In this document: in pieces, positions 1-7,884 of the stretch
Position numbering within the stretch: the first letter of the stretch is position 1
Layout: the number at the start of each line of letters is the position of its first letter
Assembly (NCBI GenBank): GCA_902772455.1
Contig: CACYAW010000005.1
Coordinates: 1 to 59,236 of the forward strand
Reading direction: 5' to 3'
Origin: an uncultured Bacteroidales bacterium
GTDB taxonomy: Bacteria > Bacteroidota > Bacteroidia > Bacteroidales > Muribaculaceae
DNA: 59,236 nucleotides
Notes under the pieces: generated by a model
Told to the model about the DNA's origin: nothing
The model's input: only the letters and a program-made list of their open reading frames with translations
Databases searched by the model: none
Translations under genes and position numbers: made by a program

Positions 1-558
1 GACGCTTGCGAGGAAATCGTTGGACGTTACAAAGCAGTTGTTAAAACCATTTCAGGCGTGTATTCAGCAGAAACCAAATCAGATCCCGACCTGGAGGAGG
101 CTCGTCGCTTGACGGCTCTCTTTGCCAAGAAGGAAGGCCGCCAGCCCCGTATCATGATTGCCAAGATGGGTCAGGACGGTCACGACCGTGGCGCCAAGGT
201 TGTTGCCACCGGCTATGCCGATTGTGGCTTTGACGTGGATATGGGTCCCTTGTTCCAGACTCCCGAGGAGAGTGCCCGCGAGGCCGTCGAGAACGACGTC
301 AACGTGCTTGGCGTTTCGTCGCTCGCCGCTGGTCACAAGACCCTCGTGCCTGCCGTTATCGAGGAACTCAAGAAGTTGGGCCGTGAGGACATCATCGTCA
401 CCGCTGGCGGTGTAATCCCCATGCAGGACTATGTAATCCCCATGCAGGACTACGACTACCTCTACAAGGCTGGTGTTGCCGCCATCTTTGGCCCTGGCAC
501 CAACGTCATGAAGAGTGCCATCGAGGTGATGCACATCCTTCTCGACAACGAGGAGTAA
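1..558 (+). CDS. scpA: Methylmalonyl-CoA mutase large subunit, C-terminal part (5' end outside window)
   Basis: Cobalamin-dependent mutase that interconverts succinyl-CoA and (R)-methylmalonyl-CoA in the cytoplasmic succinate-propionate pathway. The reading frame is open from base 1, so only the last 185 residues are seen. They contain the B12-binding domain: the D-x-H-x-x-G motif (DGHDRG, about bases 178-195), the GVSSLAAGH loop, the GGVIP strand and the C-terminal FGPGT segment. A GTG at base 58 is not the start, because the frame and the similarity run upstream of it. Odd feature: an exact 21-bp tandem duplication (411-452) repeats VIPMQDY just after the GGVIP strand, where the family normally has one copy before DYLY. 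Whether cofactor binding survives is unknown. The small subunit gene is probably upstream, outside the window. The identity as mutase is certain; the symbol follows common usage. Confidence 0.95.
   Translation, partial: DACEEIVGRYKAVVKTISGVYSAETKSDPDLEEARRLTALFAKKEGRQPRIMIAKMGQDGHDRGAKVVATGYADCGFDVDMGPLFQTPEESAREAVENDVNVLGVSSLAAGHKTLVPAVIEELKKLGREDIIVTAGGVIPMQDYVIPMQDYDYLYKAGVAAIFGPGTNVMKSAIEVMHILLDNEE
411..452 (+). repeat. Exact 21-bp tandem duplication inside the mutase gene
   Basis: Bases 411-431 and 432-452 are identical (21 of 21), so seven residues (VIPMQDY) are duplicated in frame. The reading frame is kept. It is either a real slippage event or an assembly artefact. Confidence 0.9.
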
Positions 559-600
559 GTCTCACCCCTGAATGAGGTAAAACACATCTTTTATATTATC

Positions 601-634
601 AAGAGCGCCACGACACTCACGTCATGGCGCTCTT
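601..634 (+). terminator. Hairpin downstream of methylmalonyl-CoA mutase
   Basis: A perfect 10-bp stem (601-610 with 625-634), with partial further pairing inside, starts 42 bases after the mutase stop codon. The following bases are only modestly T-rich, so it may need help from other factors. The rest of the 559-796 gap holds no recognisable gene; a small 5-bp hairpin (770-783) lies just before the next start codon. Confidence 0.6.
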
Positions 635-796
635 GATTTATAGGGTAATGCCTCCAAAAACTGTTGTTCTTTGAACTCATTTATTGGTAATAACTTGCAT
701 ATCTCCGTAATTATGGCGAATTTTGCATACTACAAATGTTACGATTAACCTTATTTTATTAACTTTTAATCCCGTCATCGGGACGAATTATCGAAA

Positions 797-1348
797 ATGC
801 ATATGATGACAAGAATGCTCAGATTATTATTCGTTGGATTGCTGTTAACCATCTCATTCAGTGGATTTGCCCAGAAACCCATCTACGGTGACGTGAATGG
901 TGACGGCGAGGTAAACATCGCCGATGTCAATGCTGTTGTTCGCGTTATCTTGGGAGAGTCTCAAATAGATAATGGTATTGTCGGTACCTGGATATCGGAA
1001 TATGGAGTGGACTCCTATGGCAGATATGACATTTTGGAAAACGACATAGTTTCCTTTGTCTTCAATGAAGACCACACTGGCCGTTACACTTTTTATACGA
1101 ATCAGGGTATGGCGTATGTGGACTTGGATTGGGAGAACCGTGGCGACCGCCTGTACATCCGCTACTATGAAGGTGACACTGAGAATTTATATTATAGGAT
1201 TGATGAATCCGGTTATATGTTGCTGGCGCTTGATGCGCGGTTCTCTACCTACACTGCTTACCGCCCGGTTACGGAATCAGACTTGAATACAACTGGATCC
1301 AACGGGGCCTCACATCATATCTCACGTGCCGTCAAAGCGCGGCCATAA
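797..1348 (+). CDS. Secreted protein with one N-terminal dockerin-like repeat and a lipocalin-like domain
   Basis: The 183-residue protein begins with a clear signal peptide (about residues 1-25, ending FSGFAQ), so it is exported. Directly after it comes a single dockerin type I half-repeat (GDVNGDGEVNIADVN, then a short helix ending VILG), the calcium-binding F-hand motif. The remainder (about residues 55-155) has the GTW start and alternating beta pattern of lipocalin-like domains common in Bacteroidales surface proteins. Canonical dockerins carry two such repeats at the C-terminus; here there is only one and it is N-terminal, so classic cohesin binding is doubtful. Its repeat is close in DNA and protein to those of the giant LRR protein at 19878-28415. 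It is a single gene, convergent with the next one. Function unknown. Confidence 0.8.
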   Translation: MHMMTRMLRLLFVGLLLTISFSGFAQKPIYGDVNGDGEVNIADVNAVVRVILGESQIDNGIVGTWISEYGVDSYGRYDILENDIVSFVFNEDHTGRYTFYTNQGMAYVDLDWENRGDRLYIRYYEGDTENLYYRIDESGYMLLALDARFSTYTAYRPVTESDLNTTGSNGASHHISRAVKARP

Positions 1349-1363
1349 GAATGGGTTATAAGT

Positions 1364-1411
1364 AACAACAAATACAAGTCATTTGCTTTAGCGTGACTTG
1401 TATTTGTTGTT
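1364..1411. terminator. Bidirectional terminator between convergent genes
   Basis: A perfect 18-bp inverted repeat (1364-1381 with 1394-1411) with a 12-base loop sits between the stop codons of the genes at 797-1348 and 1435-2037. It is followed by a T-rich run on the plus strand and lies in A/T-rich DNA on both sides. It should end transcription from both directions. Confidence 0.85.
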
Positions 1412-1434
1412 ATTTTTGTTAGCCTGAGAAAAAC

Positions 1435-2037
1435 CTACTTGATGAACTTGTGACCGTTCCACTTCAGGGGCGTCTTGACGACAGAACCGTCTTCGTTCCA
1501 CCGTGTGACGATGATATCCTTACCTGTTCGTGGCAGTGAATAGGTGACATTACCATCATAAACGTCAAAGCCCGGCGCATCACAATAAGTCATATGCCTT
1601 GTGGCATCGTCGTAGCGAAGGAAGGTGAGCTGGGAGGTTTCGCTATAGAGTGGGCCGTCTTGGCTGAATGATGCCATGTCGTTGAATGCAAACAGTTTGT
1701 GCTTGCCGTCGTTCTCATTCCAGTAGCACATTTCCATCCTAATCGTATAATCGTCGATCTCCAGCTCATAGGACACATAGCCGTTTTTCTCATCGAGAAT
1801 GAATTTAACGCCTTCGTCTTGAGGTAGCCCCTTCTGGTAACGTACCCAAGCCTCCTTTACAAGCAAAGCCGGTCGGTCACCGCTTTCTTCTTCATTTTCG
1901 ATGTCATTAAAGTATGCCCACGCAAAGTCAGTGATGGTTGGGTGAGGGCCATTATAGTTTACACGAATGCCATCCTGGGCTGTCATCGACATCATGCAGC
2001 ATGCAAGGATGATGGCTACTAATGATAATCTTTTCAT
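1435..2037 (-). CDS. Small secreted protein of unknown function
   Basis: The 200-residue product starts with a hydrophobic signal sequence (MKRLSLVAIILACC, cleavage probably after MTAQ), so it is likely periplasmic or outer-surface. The two cysteines in ILACC could also form a weak lipobox. The rest alternates short beta-type stretches with aromatic residues (YVSYELEIDDYTIRMEMCYW) and has no family motif I recognise. It stands alone: a perfect hairpin terminator follows it, and 144 bases separate it from the next minus-strand gene upstream. Confidence 0.7.
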   Translation of the reverse strand: MKRLSLVAIILACCMMSMTAQDGIRVNYNGPHPTITDFAWAYFNDIENEEESGDRPALLVKEAWVRYQKGLPQDEGVKFILDEKNGYVSYELEIDDYTIRMEMCYWNENDGKHKLFAFNDMASFSQDGPLYSETSQLTFLRYDDATRHMTYCDAPGFDVYDGNVTYSLPRTGKDIIVTRWNEDGSVVKTPLKWNGHKFIK

Positions 2038-2181
2038 GACTTTTTAGCTCAATGAATGAGTTAATAATTCAATGTTTACAGTTTTCGTCACAATTATTGA
2101 GGTACGCAAGAACACACAAGATAGAATGAATAGTAAATATAAACTTACTGTCATTGCGTGAGTAAGGGTGCGGAAAAGCGT

Positions 2182-3021
2182 TTACCCGCAGTCCCAGCAA
2201 TAGTAGCAGTGCGTAAAGTCGAGATTAGCGAGGTCCGCGTGGTTGATGAAGATAAAACCGCTGCCCATGTCGCCCCACATGACCACTTCCTTGCGGTCGA
2301 GGGTCGAAAATTGTGAATCCAATTGGAACAACAGCGTGTCGTGGCACTCGATGTCACGGCGCGCATCATCTTGGGTAAAGACGGGATAGCCCAGCATCTG
2401 GTGGCGGGGGCGCTTCATACCCAAGTTTTGCTCAAAGTACAGGCAATCGTCATTGTCCAGGTATTCATACCACATCTTGCCAGTCTGCTCTACACCCGTG
2501 ATTTCTTTGACGATTTCAAAGAAAAGGATATTGAAGCGACCATCACTCACACCGATGGCCGTTTCCTCCGTTTCGACGTCAATTGCTACCTCACGCTTAA
2601 CGGGGGTTAGACTCCCGTCAACGCTGTAATGGGTGGGCACATCCAGTGGAGCGTCATTATCGCCAATAACATCGTGATAAATGACAGTGAAGCCTTTGCC
2701 TTCCTCGTCAAAGTTGCCTTGACAGCCATACATGCAATCGGGATTGGTGCTGATAAACCACTGCAACATGCCTTGCTGGGGCAGGGGAGCATTCAAACCC
2801 GCCTCGGCACAGTTGATTTGCATGACAAAAAGCATCGGCTTCCCCTGGCTGTCACACGGATAGGCTTTGCCGGCAGGCCAATAGGGAAGGCCGCCGATTT
2901 TACTGTCCGTTACAGTGGGCTGGCGCTCTTCGTTCAATACCAGCCTATAGTGCTCACACCTCGTGCGACGGGTGATTTCCTCGGCTATGCGCATAGCGCG
3001 TTCACTTGCTGTTCCCATCAT
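2182..3021 (-). CDS. YwqG-like protein (DUF1963)
   Basis: A 279-residue cytoplasmic protein without signal peptide. It matches the YwqG/DUF1963 pattern: an early 'S-K-I-G-G-L-P-Y-W-P' segment (about residues 40-50), then 'M-L-F-V-M-Q-I-N' and 'G-M-L-Q-W-F-I-S', and a late 'L-L-F-Q-L-D-S' followed by 'W-G-D-M-G-S-G-F-I-F-I'. The biochemical role of this family is not established. The gene begins 14 bases after the fucosidase gene on the same strand, so the two are probably co-transcribed, though nothing links them in function. Two adjacent ATG codons are possible starts; the first is used here. Confidence 0.85.
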   Translation of the reverse strand: MMGTASERAMRIAEEITRRTRCEHYRLVLNEERQPTVTDSKIGGLPYWPAGKAYPCDSQGKPMLFVMQINCAEAGLNAPLPQQGMLQWFISTNPDCMYGCQGNFDEEGKGFTVIYHDVIGDNDAPLDVPTHYSVDGSLTPVKREVAIDVETEETAIGVSDGRFNILFFEIVKEITGVEQTGKMWYEYLDNDDCLYFEQNLGMKRPRHQMLGYPVFTQDDARRDIECHDTLLFQLDSQFSTLDRKEVVMWGDMGSGFIFINHADLANLDFTHCYYCWDCG

Positions 3022-3035
3022 AAAAAGCCTATTAT

Positions 3036-4490
3036 CTATTCAGTATAATATCCCTCGATATTGTTGATGCACGGGCAGGCACGCGACTTGAGAATGCGCA
3101 CACGCCATTCTTTAGCCGTCTTTGGGGCAAAGCGGACAATGCGTTTATAGCCGATGGTCGTGGTTTCTTCATCAACAATCACGGGAACCCATTTCCCGCA
3201 GCATGTCTTGTACTCGATGACAAACTCCTCAACACGTTGGCCAAGCGGGATGTATTCCTGCAGCATGATGCGGTTGAGTGTGACATCTTTCTTGGTTTTG
3301 ATCTCGATATCGGCAGCGGTAACGCCGTCCTTGGGTGCCCAATAGGTGTCCCAATTGCCATCGCCCATCATTGACGGGGCGAAACGCTTGTTGCGAGTGT
3401 CGGTGGCGGTGAATTTTGCTTTTTTGAGCAAGTTGTCGCCCAATTCGCGGCTGATGCGCTCATGCCACTGCACAGCGGTAGCCGAATCGATGGGATGAAT
3501 CAAACCCTCGCGATTCACAGGGAAATTCAGCAGGAGGGTTCCATTGTGGCCTACACTGCGATAATATAGGCCAGTCAGTTCCTCAACTCTCTTGACCTTG
3601 TTATCCTCGCTCTCGTGATAGAACCAGCCTGGACGGATGGACGTGTCACACTCGCTGGCACACCAGCCGTCGCCATCGGCATGGCCCGACTGCAATTCCA
3701 CGTAAGCAGGATAGCCGGGATAGACTTCCTTCATGCGCAGGAACGACCAGTTAGTCGGGTTGGCATAACCCTTTTCATTACCCACCCAGCGGCATCCGGG
3801 GCCACCATCAGAAAATATGATAGCACCGGGCTGCAAGCGGTTCACGATGCCCCAAGCTTTGGGGTAGTTATAATAGGTGCTCCGGTCAATCTCACGTTTT
3901 TCGTTGGCTCCTCCGTACCATCCGTCACCGCCATTGGCACCGTCGAACCACACCTCAAACACGTCACCATACTGCGTCATAAGTTCCTCCAGCTGGTTGT
4001 AGTAATAGGTGACATACTCGGGCGTACCATAACTGGCCTGGTGCCTGTCCCACGGCGAGAGGTACACACCGAATTTGATGCCGTGTTTCTTGCAGGCATC
4101 CGACAATTCCCTCACTACATCGCCCTTGTAAGGAGAATTCGCAACGCTATAATCGGTATAACGGCTGGGCCATAGGCAAAAGCCGTCATGGTGCTTGCAG
4201 GTGAGGATCACGCCCTTCATGCCAGACTTGGCAATCGTCTGCACCCACTGCTCGCAGTCGAGTCGGGTTGGATTGAAAGTGCCCGCCGGCGTGTCGCCAT
4301 AGCCCCATTCCATGTCGTTGAAAGTGTTGAGCCCGAAGTGGATGAAGGCATAGGTTTCCAACTGCTGCCATGCTACCTGCTGTGGTGAAGGGATGGGATA
4401 ACATGGCTCGGGTGCCAGGCTATTATCAGCCACCGTCATGAAAGCGGTGCACACAGCCAATATTGTCAATACTATTCTATGATATACCAT
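3036..4490 (-). CDS. Secreted alpha-L-fucosidase, GH29, with C-terminal discoidin-like domain
   Basis: Removes alpha-linked L-fucose from glycans, probably in the periplasm: residues 1-21 form a signal peptide. The GH29 barrel covers about residues 40-345, with the conserved K-H-H-D-G-F motif (99-104) and F-D-G-A-N-G around the nucleophile, D183. The last ~130 residues (from NLLKKAKF) look like a coagulation factor 5/8 type C (discoidin-like) fold, often a carbohydrate-binding module. Its length (484) suits the family. It leads a probable two-gene unit with the YwqG-like gene. Together with the GH20 enzyme at 15003-16655 it suggests foraging on host mucin-type glycans. There is no SusC/SusD pair nearby. 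The exact linkage specificity cannot be read from sequence. Confidence 0.92.
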   Translation of the reverse strand: MVYHRIVLTILAVCTAFMTVADNSLAPEPCYPIPSPQQVAWQQLETYAFIHFGLNTFNDMEWGYGDTPAGTFNPTRLDCEQWVQTIAKSGMKGVILTCKHHDGFCLWPSRYTDYSVANSPYKGDVVRELSDACKKHGIKFGVYLSPWDRHQASYGTPEYVTYYYNQLEELMTQYGDVFEVWFDGANGGDGWYGGANEKREIDRSTYYNYPKAWGIVNRLQPGAIIFSDGGPGCRWVGNEKGYANPTNWSFLRMKEVYPGYPAYVELQSGHADGDGWCASECDTSIRPGWFYHESEDNKVKRVEELTGLYYRSVGHNGTLLLNFPVNREGLIHPIDSATAVQWHERISRELGDNLLKKAKFTATDTRNKRFAPSMMGDGNWDTYWAPKDGVTAADIEIKTKKDVTLNRIMLQEYIPLGQRVEEFVIEYKTCCGKWVPVIVDEETTTIGYKRIVRFAPKTAKEWRVRILKSRACPCINNIEGYYTE

Positions 4491-4540
4491 ATCGTCAAAT
4501 GGTTAATGTCTGCTATTAAAATGACCGCCTGTCCAGCGGG

Positions 4541-4717
4541 AAGCTGTGTCATAATTCAAGCCTGTATTAATGTCCGTGCTACGCACGGAGAAATTAAACA
4601 AAAATCTGTAAAAAAATCAAACAAAATAAATTTTCATTTAAATTATATTAATAATTTTGCTTAATTTTTCGGCCGTTAGGCCGATCAATAACCCTGAGGC
4701 GAATTATGACACAGCTT
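4541..4717 (+). repeat. Intergenic element with terminal inverted repeats, copy 1
   Basis: A 177-bp A/T-rich element bounded by perfect 17-bp terminal inverted repeats (4541-4557 and 4701-4717, each reading AAGCTGTGTCATAATTC inward). It contains two hairpins: a 7-bp stem with 3-base loop (about 4573-4589) and a 6-bp stem with 4-base loop in the T-CGGCC-GTTA-GGCCG-A segment (about 4669-4684). It ends 7 bases from the stop codon of the cvfB-like gene. A second, shorter copy lies inverted at 54545-54690. It encodes no protein and has no obvious target-site duplication. MITE-like or REP-like origin is an inference. Confidence 0.8.
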
Positions 4718-4724
4718 CATGATA

Positions 4725-5552
4725 TCAAACGAGCTTGACCGTCGGTGAGAGGGTGACTTTTTGCTGCTTGTACAGCAATCCTAAGGCCTTTTTGAAGTCT
4801 TTCTTGCTGCAGTTGAAAGCCTTGTTGATGTCATCGGGATCACTCTTGTCGGTAAGTGTCATCTCGCCGCCATGGTCATTCAGGTACTCGAGGATGCGGT
4901 CAGCAAGGTCATCGACGCGCATTTTCTCTATCTTGGCGAGAGTGACATCGACTTTGCCGTCGGGGCGCACCTGCTTAACGAAGGCGGTGAAACGGTCACC
5001 GATGTTCACGTCCTGATAGGTCTCGTTTTGGTAAATCTGTCCCCAATGGGCATTGTTGACGATAACACGGTAGCCCAGGTCGCTGCGCTGCACTACCAGC
5101 ACTTCCACTTTCTCGCGATGGTAGTAGTCGGGCTCGCTATGATTGAGGAATTTGGCGAGTTTGGCACTGGCTACGATGCGGTGGCTGGCCTCGTCAAGAT
5201 AGACACGCACGATATAACTGCGGCCGGTCTGCATGTCAACGCGCTGTTCACTGAATGGAACAAGCAAATCCTTGGCCGTGAGGCCCCAGTCAAGGAAGGC
5301 ACCTACCTTGTTCACCGCTTTTACGCGCAGGAGCGCAAAATCACCCACTACAGCCTTGGGCACTTCGGTGGTCGCCACAGGCCTGTTCTCACTATCGTTA
5401 TACACAAACACGCGGACCATGTCACCTACCTTCATTTCAGGGGTGATGTAGCGCTTGGGCAACAGCACTTCATGGGTGTCATCATCTATCAGATAGGCAC
5501 CGAAATCGACCGTTCGGTTAATGCGCAACTCGTTATATTCGCCAATCTTCAT
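4725..5552 (-). CDS. cvfB: S1 RNA-binding protein, CvfB/YitL family
   Basis: A 275-residue cytoplasmic RNA-binding protein. The order fits CvfB: an N-terminal S1-like domain (NRTVDFGAYLIDD, about 12-60), a second one (KAVNKVGAFLDWGL, about 65-130), a third stretch with the typical VGDRFTAFVKQVRPDGKVDVTL (about 180-210), and a C-terminal winged-helix-like domain (about 215-275) rich in charged residues. CvfB proteins affect virulence-factor or stress gene expression in Firmicutes; the Bacteroidales role is unproven. It is divergent from the DUF3298 lipoprotein gene, with which its promoter overlaps. The repeat element at 4541-4717 lies just past its stop codon. Confidence 0.88.
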   Translation of the reverse strand: MKIGEYNELRINRTVDFGAYLIDDDTHEVLLPKRYITPEMKVGDMVRVFVYNDSENRPVATTEVPKAVVGDFALLRVKAVNKVGAFLDWGLTAKDLLVPFSEQRVDMQTGRSYIVRVYLDEASHRIVASAKLAKFLNHSEPDYYHREKVEVLVVQRSDLGYRVIVNNAHWGQIYQNETYQDVNIGDRFTAFVKQVRPDGKVDVTLAKIEKMRVDDLADRILEYLNDHGGEMTLTDKSDPDDINKAFNCSKKDFKKALGLLYKQQKVTLSPTVKLV

Positions 5553-5574
5553 ATCAAATCAGTATATTTTTTTG

Positions 5575-5604
5575 CAAAGTTCGGCAAAAAAATTGATTTC
5601 TCAA
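5575..5604 (-). promoter_or_regulatory. Promoter of the cvfB-like gene
   Basis: On the minus strand, TTG (5602-5604), 19 bases, then GAACTTTG (5575-5582), one mismatch from TAnnTTTG. It implies a leader of roughly 18 bases. Confidence 0.5.
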
Positions 5605-5605
5605 C

Positions 5606-5635
5606 TTGGTTTTAGATAAATTTGTCGTACCTTAG
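5606..5635 (+). promoter_or_regulatory. Promoter of the DUF3298 lipoprotein gene
   Basis: TTG (5606-5608), 19 bases, then TACCTTAG (5628-5635), which keeps TA and TT of the Bacteroidetes -7 box. Its -33 box sits one base from that of the divergent promoter, within CAACTTG (5602-5608). Confidence 0.5.
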
Positions 5636-5668
5636 CGAGATTATAACGACAAACTAAACCGAACAAGA

Positions 5669-6514
5669 ATGAAAACTAAGTATTTCTCGATAGTTATATT
5701 GCTGTTTCTCACGATGTTAATTACTTCATGCAGTAAGGACGGCAAGGGCAAGGCCAATGATGGCAAGCCTGCGGTAACCGTGAAGACGCAGCAGTTGAAT
5801 GACAAATCCACTTTTAAACTCTCTAATGGCGAGCGATGCACCATTGTGGCCGAAGCCGCCATCGATTATCCCGTTGCCAATGGCGAGGGGTTGGCCGTGG
5901 ATAGCCTGCAGCGGCTTTTTGCCGCTTATGTGCTGGAATCGGGCGACTCGCTTTCGTTACCGGAAGCCATGCGACAAGTGGTTGCTAACAGTATGCATCA
6001 ATATGACTTCATGGAGGAGCCCACAAGTGACGATGAGAGCGCCGAGGGTGATGAGCAAACCACGCTCAACTATGTCACCAGCACCCGCATCACCCCAATC
6101 TACAACAGGAACGGGGTTGTCACCTTTGAGCGTGTCGATGTGGTGAAAAAGAACGATAAAGTCACCTCGGTCACTCACCGCTACTACAGCTTTGACGTCG
6201 AGACCCAGACTTACATCGATGTGAACCGCCTCTTCCGTGACGATGCCACTAGCGACGTGTGTCAGTTGCTCAAGCAGCAGTTGCTCAAGCAGAATAATGC
6301 GACGGGGAACGAGCAGTTGAATGATATGGGTTACTTCAATGTCGAGAACATCACGGTGTCCCGCAACTTCTACTTCGATGAGAAAGGGGTGACCTGGAGC
6401 TACCTGCCCAACGAGTTGGCTGTAGAGGCCGTGGGCGAGCCCAAAATCACGATTCCCTACAGCGAGTTGAGCGATTACCAGTGTGACAACAGCATCCTTG
6501 AACGCTTGTATTAA
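5669..6514 (+). CDS. Lipoprotein with DUF3298 (RsiV-like C-terminal) domain
   Basis: A 281-residue predicted lipoprotein: a hydrophobic leader ends in the lipobox ITSC, with C21 as the lipidated residue. The C-terminal part (about 155-275, from the YYSFDVETQTYIDV segment through F-Y-F-D-E-K-G-V and the IPYSEL end) matches DUF3298, which in RsiV-type proteins binds ligands such as lysozyme; here no anti-sigma segment is present. A 15-bp exact tandem duplication (6263-6292) makes the sequence LLKQQLLKQ. The gene is two bases upstream of rsmG, so the two are likely co-transcribed. The ligand and role are unknown. Confidence 0.8.
   Translation: MKTKYFSIVILLFLTMLITSCSKDGKGKANDGKPAVTVKTQQLNDKSTFKLSNGERCTIVAEAAIDYPVANGEGLAVDSLQRLFAAYVLESGDSLSLPEAMRQVVANSMHQYDFMEEPTSDDESAEGDEQTTLNYVTSTRITPIYNRNGVVTFERVDVVKKNDKVTSVTHRYYSFDVETQTYIDVNRLFRDDATSDVCQLLKQQLLKQNNATGNEQLNDMGYFNVENITVSRNFYFDEKGVTWSYLPNELAVEAVGEPKITIPYSELSDYQCDNSILERLY
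6263..6292 (+). repeat. Exact 15-bp tandem duplication in the DUF3298 gene
   Basis: Bases 6263-6277 and 6278-6292 are identical and in frame, giving QLLKQ twice. It lies in a helical, glutamine-rich stretch and keeps the reading frame. Confidence 0.85.
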
Positions 6515-6516
6515 TT

Positions 6517-7140
6517 ATGATGGAACACATCCTCAAATACTTCCCCGAACTCAACGGACAGCAGCGTGAGCAGATGGCACAGCTCGAGGAACTATATCCC
6601 GAGTGGAATGCCAAGATTAACGTCATTTCGCGCAAAGATATCGATAACCTTGAGGTCAATCACCTGTTACACTCACTGGGAGTGGTCAAGTTTGTCAAGT
6701 TCACACCAGGCACCCGCGTGATGGACCTGGGGACGGGTGGGGGACTGCCTGGCATCCCATTGGCCATTTACTACCCTGAAGTGACTTTCCACCTGGTGGA
6801 CCGTATCGGTAAGAAACTCAAAGTGGCACAAGACATCGCTGAGCGAATCGGGCTGACCAATGTCACATTCCAGCATGGTGACGTCAAGGAAGTGAAAGGC
6901 AAGTTCGACTTTGTGGTGAGTCGCGCAGTGATGGACTTGGGCGACATGGTACCGCTGGTCAAGCGCCTGATTGCGCCAGAGGACCGCAATGCCGTGCCCA
7001 ACGGACTGATCTGCCTCAAGGGCGGTGACCTGAGCGGTGAGATTTCCAAGTTCAAGAATCAGGTGCTCATCGATGAGTTGTCCAGCTATTTTCAAGAGGA
7101 ATTTTTCAAAACCAAAAAAGTCCTCTACTTGCCGTTATAA
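6517..7140 (+). CDS. rsmG: 16S rRNA (guanine-N7)-methyltransferase RsmG
   Basis: Methylates N7 of G527 (E. coli numbering) in 16S rRNA with S-adenosylmethionine. The 207-residue length is normal. Motifs seen: N-A-K-I-N-V-I-S-R-K-D (about 28-38), the SAM loop D-L-G-T-G-G-G-L-P-G-I-P-L (about 70-82), HLVDRIGKK, and the F-V-V-S-R-A-V stretch typical of RsmG. The gene starts two bases after the lipoprotein gene, so they share a transcript. An ATG directly follows the chosen first ATG. Loss of RsmG is known to give low-level streptomycin resistance in other bacteria. Confidence 0.96.
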   Translation: MMEHILKYFPELNGQQREQMAQLEELYPEWNAKINVISRKDIDNLEVNHLLHSLGVVKFVKFTPGTRVMDLGTGGGLPGIPLAIYYPEVTFHLVDRIGKKLKVAQDIAERIGLTNVTFQHGDVKEVKGKFDFVVSRAVMDLGDMVPLVKRLIAPEDRNAVPNGLICLKGGDLSGEISKFKNQVLIDELSSYFQEEFFKTKKVLYLPL

Positions 7141-7215
7141 GTATCTGGTCCTGGTTTTTGCCCATTCGCGGATGCCGACTAAAATCTTAAGACTAACAAC
7201 TTAAAGCAAAAGCAT

Positions 7216-7854
7216 ATGAATGCGACAATGATGACCGTCAACCCGTTTGGCGAGAATATGTATATCCTATGGGACGAGGCTTCGCATGAGGCCGTGGTCG
7301 TTGACCCCGGCATGATGCGTCAGGATGAACGTGACATGGTGACCAAATTCATTGCTGACAATGACCTAAAGGTCAAGCACATCCTGCTCACGCACCTGCA
7401 CCTTGATCACGTTACCAGTGCCCGATGGTTGGCTGACCAGACGGGGGCAGACGTGTGTGGCAGCGTTCTGGATAAGGAATTGGGCTTGAGTCTGCCGCAA
7501 CAGGTAGCACAATTCCACCTCAAGATAGAGTCAGATATTTTGACCATCGACCGTCATCTCCAGGATGGCGAGACAATTCCTTTGGGCGACGAGACCATCG
7601 AAGTGCTGCACGTGCCGGGACATTCGCCTGGAGGTTTGGCTTTTTACCTGCCCCAGAGCAGTCTGCTCATCGCGGGTGACACCATTTTTAACGGCAGTGT
7701 GGGCCGCACCGACCTGATGGGTGGAGACATGGCTACACTCATCAATAGCATCAGGGAAAAAATCTTCCCTTTGCCCGATGAGACAGTCATTGCCTCGGGT
7801 CACGGACCGACGACCACCATTGCCGATGAGAAACGGTTTAATCCTTTCCTATAG
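7216..7854 (+). CDS. Metallo-beta-lactamase-fold hydrolase (glyoxalase II-like)
   Basis: A 212-residue cytoplasmic metal hydrolase. The signature H60-x-H62-x-D64-H65 is present (THLHLDH), followed by the family's later ligands in VPGHSPGG, AGDTIFNGSVGR and SGHGPTT. This arrangement is that of small glyoxalase II-like proteins, which hydrolyse thioesters such as S-lactoylglutathione or related bacillithiol and persulfide substrates. The true substrate cannot be told from sequence. It lies 75 bases after rsmG and 30 before the VanX-like gene, on the same strand, so it may belong to the same operon. Confidence 0.9.
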   Translation: MNATMMTVNPFGENMYILWDEASHEAVVVDPGMMRQDERDMVTKFIADNDLKVKHILLTHLHLDHVTSARWLADQTGADVCGSVLDKELGLSLPQQVAQFHLKIESDILTIDRHLQDGETIPLGDETIEVLHVPGHSPGGLAFYLPQSSLLIAGDTIFNGSVGRTDLMGGDMATLINSIREKIFPLPDETVIASGHGPTTTIADEKRFNPFL

Positions 7855-7884
7855 AATAACATTCAATCGATAATACTAAGAATT

